From Arthrobacter sp. PsM3 (GTDB lineage: Bacteria > Actinomycetota > Actinomycetes > Actinomycetales > Micrococcaceae): a stretch of DNA of 64,000 nucleotides. Position 1 is the first letter of the stretch. Each line of letters opens with the position of its first letter. The notes beneath the pieces are model-generated. The model was not told the origin of the DNA. It did no database searches and saw nothing but the letters and a program-made list of their open reading frames with translations. Location: NCBI RefSeq assembly GCF_030433895.1, contig NZ_JARUXE010000022.1, positions 1 to 64,000 on the forward strand, read 5' to 3'. The position numbers and the translations under genes were made by a program. Below are positions 60,982 to 64,000 of the stretch, in pieces.

Positions 60982-61374
60982 CTAGCAGCAGCCCGTCGAG
61001 CCGCCGCAGCAGCCGCCGGACTTTTCACTCAGGCCAAGGTCCGGCCGGGCCTGCGGGTCCACGCCCGCTCCGCCGAGTCCGGCCAAGGCCAGCAGCTGTC
61101 CCCTGCTCGGATAGGTGCCGGTGGCGACAGTAACACCGTCGACGATGGTGAGCGGAAGGCCCTTTGATCCGACCAGGTGCATAAAACCACGGACCGTCTC
61201 GTCCCCCGCGAAGGCGGCCGGTTCGCTGGCGAGATTGTGGCGCGCAATGTCGGCACCGAGGCCCTGGAGATGACGCACGTCCGCGGTCACGTCCACCAGG
61301 GACTGGTCCACGTCGGGGCCGCAAACGCCGGTGTCACAGCAGAGGGCGGATTCGTAGATTCGGATAGCAGGCAT
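60982..61374 (-). CDS. arsD: arsenic metallochaperone ArsD
   Basis: A 130-residue ArsD. The N-terminal C12-C13-C18 triplet is exactly as in the founding ArsD (IYESALCCDTGVCG). The C-terminal tail has two further Cys pairs (SGGCCGGSTGCC). It hands arsenite to ArsA and is co-transcribed with it. ATG 61374. It carries its own ArsR site upstream. Confidence 0.95.
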   Translation of the reverse strand: MPAIRIYESALCCDTGVCGPDVDQSLVDVTADVRHLQGLGADIARHNLASEPAAFAGDETVRGFMHLVGSKGLPLTIVDGVTVATGTYPSRGQLLALAGLGGAGVDPQARPDLGLSEKSGGCCGGSTGCC

Positions 61375-61406
61375 GTGGTTCTCCTTTGTTGCGGCTTTCC
61401 TCCCAT

Positions 61407-61428
61407 TGTATCGATAATCGTCGATACA
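61407..61428 (-). promoter_or_regulatory. ArsR operator of arsD-arsA
   Basis: TGTATCGA (61407-61414), a 6-base spacer TAATCG, then TCGATACA (61421-61428) is a perfect inverted repeat. It lies 33 bases upstream of the arsD ATG. Same TATCGA motif as in the arsB/arsR gap, so both transcription units should respond to the one ArsR. Confidence 0.75.
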
Positions 61429-61456
61429 CAGAAGGGGTGCCGGATGCGGCGCCCCT

Positions 61457-61519
61457 CGTTGACCTTGCAGTTAACGTCCCTATAAGCACCTCATAAGGAC
61501 GTTAACTGCAAGGTCAACG
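61457..61519. terminator. 23-bp perfect palindrome downstream of EccC gene
   Basis: Arms 61457-61479 and 61497-61519 are exact reverse complements (core GACCTTGCAGTTAACGTCC), loop 17 bases. It lies 3 bases after the EccC stop and 29 bases before the arsD operator, a likely terminator of the ESX gene on the minus strand. Confidence 0.8.
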
Positions 61520-61522
61520 GGT

Positions 61523-64000
61523 TCAGTTCCGATTCTCGGGGGGAAGCGCGACCTGGAGTTTGCGGACCTTCCCGCGGCCCACGATGTAGCCGCGGCCGGG
61601 GATGAAGTCCGTGCTGATCCGGCCCAGCGAGGTGCTGAGCAGGCTGTCGCCGTCGATGTCGCCCGGGTTGAGCAGCAGCCCGCGGCGGCCGGACTTGAAC
61701 GGCTGCGCGAGGGACCAGGCCGAGGACCACGTAGACGTCTCGGATTCGCCGACCACCCACTGTTCGGCCTTGATCGACGCCGTGACGAGCCGTTCGATGC
61801 CCGGCTCCGCGCCCGTGTCGGTGAAGTCAGTCAGGCCCTCGATGAAGATCGCGAGCTTGCCGGGCGTGCCGGTGGAGTAGTCCACCAGCTCGTCGATGGA
61901 CTCCTCCACGTTGTCGGCGCCGACCACCGAGCGGTCCCAGAGCTTCAGGGCCGCCGCTGTGGAGCGCCGGGAGCCGACGTAGATCAGTTCGACGCCGGGG
62001 TTGGAACGGCGCAGCGCGTAGGCCAGGGTCACAAGGGCCACGGTGCGCCCGGAGCCCGGAGGGCCTGCCAGCAGCAGCGGGCCCTTGGCCAGGATCTCGG
62101 CCGGCTGGAGCGTCTCGTCGTCGACGCCGATCACCGGGAGGTCCGGGCTGCCGGCCGGCAGGATGCCGAGGTCGATCTGGTCCGGCAGGCGTTCGATCTG
62201 GGGGGCGCGTTCGACGCCCTGGCGCAGCATGGCCTCGCTGAGCTTGTGCACCTCGCGGGCTTGCACGGCCAGGTTGGAGTTCCCGCCCAGGACAGCGAGC
62301 TGGACCTCGAGGTTGCCCAGCAGGCCGCGTCCCGGAGGCGAGGCCTGGCCCAGGACATCCTTGGGCACGTCCATGGACAGGTAGTCGTCCTCCGAGGAGA
62401 GCCGCAGCACCAGCCGGCGCTGGATCGAGGCCAGAAGAGACGCCGGAACCGAGTTGGGGCGGTCCCCGCTGACCACGAGGTGGATGCCGAGCGGGCGGCC
62501 GTCGGTGGCGAGCTGCAGGAAGATGTCCCAGAGCGCCGAGAGCTTGCTGTATTCGTACGCCTCCCGGAAGGCGGACATGCCGTCCACCAGCACGAAGATG
62601 CGCTTTTCCTCCGGCCGGGCCGCCAGTTTGCGGTACTCCACGATGGTCGACGCGCGCACTTCGGAATAGCGGGCGGACCGGTCGTCGGCGAGGTCCCGGA
62701 GCCAGCGCAGCAGCCGGCCGACCCGTTCGACGTCGTCGCCGTTGATGATTTCCCCGACGTGCGGCAGCTCATCGAGCATCTTCAGCCCCGAGGAGCCGCA
62801 GTCGATGCCGTAGACGTTGACCGGCCCGCCGCGCGGGGTGACCGCGGCGGCGATTGCGATGCCGCGCAGCGCTGCGGACTTGCCGGAGCCGCCGGTGCCG
62901 TAGATGGCCATGTTGCCGTCCCGGTCCGGTTCGTAGAACACGGTGGGCTGGTCCTGGTGCGCCGGGTCGTCCGCCACGCCCAGGAGCAGGCGCTCGTCGG
63001 TGCGGGGGTTCGGCAGCAGGGAGAAGTCATAGCTCGTCGCGAGCTCATCGAGCCAGGGTTTACGCGGCGGCTCGATGGAGAGCACATCGGCGGCCCTGAT
63101 GATGTTGGCCGTCATCCGGGCGATGTCGTTGGGACCGGCAGCTTCTTCCTGGACCGGGGTCTCCGGGGCCGGTGCGGCCCAGGCCGGGCCGGAACCGAAG
63201 GCCATCTCGACGATCTCGATCTGCGGGCGCTGCGGCTTCTCCGTGGTCCAGCCACCGGCGTAGCCGGTCTGGAAACCCTGGATCCTGCCGGGGCCGGTCT
63301 TGGCGGCGCCGCGCCCGGGGATGGCGGGGTCGAAGTAGGCCGCCGTGGGCACACCGAGGATGTCGATCGCGTCGTCCTCGTCGGCCATCCGCAGCGCCAC
63401 CCGCAGGTTGGTGTTGGCGCGCAGGCTTTCCTTGATCACGCCGGCGGGGCGCTGGGTGGCCAGGATCAGGTGCAGTCCCAGGGAGCGTCCGCGGGCGGCG
63501 ACGTCCACGACGCCGTCGACGAACTCCGGCACCTCGGTGGCGAGGGCGGCGAACTCGTCCACGATGATGATCAGGTAGGGGGGCGCCTCCGGATCCGCTT
63601 CGCGCTGGAGTTCCAGCAGGTCCTTGGCTTTCTTCCGGTTCAGCAGCCGTTCCCGGTAGTGCAGCTCCGCCCGCAGCGAGGTCAGCGCGCGGCGGACGAG
63701 GTGCTGGGAGAGGTCGGTGACCAGGCCCACGGTGTGGGGCAGGTGCAGGCAGTCAGCGAATGCGGCGCCGCCCTTGTAGTCGACAAACAGGAAGCTCACC
63801 CGGTCCGGGCTGTAGGCGGCGGCCATGCCCATCACCCAGGACTGCAGGAATTCGGACTTGCCGGCGCCGGTGGTGCCGCCGACGAGGGCGTGCGGCCCCT
63901 CGTTCTTCAGGTCGAGGTAGAGCGGTTCGATGCCCTTGGATCCGACGAGGGCCCGGAGCGTGCCGTTGTCCTTGCGGTTGGGCTTGGCGGAGGCGCGGAC
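61523..64000 (-). CDS. eccC: type VII secretion ATPase EccC/EssC (FtsK-SpoIIIE), partial
   Basis: The C-terminal 825 residues of an FtsK/SpoIIIE-type secretion ATPase; the gene continues past the right edge. The first ATPase domain has GGTTGAGKSE (63880-63855) and YLIIIVDEFAALAT. The second has IYGTGGSGKSAALRG, and the third has LAGPPGSGRTVAL. Three ATPase domains in a row identify EccC/EssC rather than a DNA translocase. It should bind WXG100 substrates. Stop TAA/TGA at 61525-61523. Confidence 0.93.
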   Translation of the reverse strand, partial: VRASAKPNRKDNGTLRALVGSKGIEPLYLDLKNEGPHALVGGTTGAGKSEFLQSWVMGMAAAYSPDRVSFLFVDYKGGAAFADCLHLPHTVGLVTDLSQHLVRRALTSLRAELHYRERLLNRKKAKDLLELQREADPEAPPYLIIIVDEFAALATEVPEFVDGVVDVAARGRSLGLHLILATQRPAGVIKESLRANTNLRVALRMADEDDAIDILGVPTAAYFDPAIPGRGAAKTGPGRIQGFQTGYAGGWTTEKPQRPQIEIVEMAFGSGPAWAAPAPETPVQEEAAGPNDIARMTANIIRAADVLSIEPPRKPWLDELATSYDFSLLPNPRTDERLLLGVADDPAHQDQPTVFYEPDRDGNMAIYGTGGSGKSAALRGIAIAAAVTPRGGPVNVYGIDCGSSGLKMLDELPHVGEIINGDDVERVGRLLRWLRDLADDRSARYSEVRASTIVEYRKLAARPEEKRIFVLVDGMSAFREAYEYSKLSALWDIFLQLATDGRPLGIHLVVSGDRPNSVPASLLASIQRRLVLRLSSEDDYLSMDVPKDVLGQASPPGRGLLGNLEVQLAVLGGNSNLAVQAREVHKLSEAMLRQGVERAPQIERLPDQIDLGILPAGSPDLPVIGVDDETLQPAEILAKGPLLLAGPPGSGRTVALVTLAYALRRSNPGVELIYVGSRRSTAAALKLWDRSVVGADNVEESIDELVDYSTGTPGKLAIFIEGLTDFTDTGAEPGIERLVTASIKAEQWVVGESETSTWSSAWSLAQPFKSGRRGLLLNPGDIDGDSLLSTSLGRISTDFIPGRGYIVGRGKVRKLQVALPPENRN

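Overview
The window is GC-rich chromosomal DNA from an actinobacterium, most likely Arthrobacter or Pseudarthrobacter (Micrococcaceae). The evidence is the GC content, frequent GTG starts, mycothiol-type arsenate reductases, two SAM-IV riboswitches, a GatCAB operon and a type VII (WXG100/EccC) system. The genus is inferred from gene content, not from a search. I see no rRNA, transposase, phage gene or CRISPR array. Positions and translations were read by eye from the sequence.

Layout. 1-4.8 kb: two identical tRNA-Asn genes, then dnaG, dgt and dusB on the minus strand. 4.9-8 kb: a YibE/F membrane protein and a covalent-FAD oxidoreductase. 8.2-10.7 kb: a translationally coupled trio (alpha/beta hydrolase, DUF1295 membrane protein, acyltransferase). 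10.7-19.2 kb: an AtoE-type transporter, an NTF2-like protein, glyS plus a GNAT protein, a DUF606 exporter, an S4 protein, two hydrolases and a SHOCT protein. 19.3-24.4 kb: valine catabolism (mmsA, mmsB) with a divergent LysR regulator and an MHS transporter. 24.6-27.5 kb: metY and metX, each behind its own SAM-IV riboswitch. 27.7-35.9 kb: VOC protein, CPBP protease, histidine phosphatase, and a threonine/histidine catabolic cluster (tdh, kbl, FAD amine oxidase, hutI) with a divergent LysR. 36.3-39.7 kb: gatC-gatA-gatB. 39.9-44 kb: a CitMHS citrate transporter with a divergent CitA/CitB two-component system. 44-48.9 kb: RidA, small proteins, an IMPase and ligA. 48.9-49.5 kb: a truncated alcohol dehydrogenase remnant and a WXG100 protein. 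49.6-52.1 kb: two secreted phosphoesterases behind a candidate PhoP-controlled promoter. 53.2-61.4 kb: a large arsenic resistance locus (three arsenate reductases, flavoprotein, thioredoxin reductase, Acr3, ArsR, ArsA, ArsD). 61.5-64 kb: the C-terminal part of an EccC/FtsK ATPase that runs off the right edge.

The most notable non-coding signal is a set of long intergenic palindromes. Four copies of one family share the core GCGGGGTCA...TGACCCCGC and sit in gene-end gaps, three of them between convergent genes. Several other unique perfect palindromes (up to 32-bp arms) occupy similar positions. The arsenic locus carries ArsR-type operators at both divergent control points. The arsenic and phosphatase genes lie between a WXG100 gene and the EccC gene, and each end of that block carries a palindrome, which suggests insertion into an ESX region.
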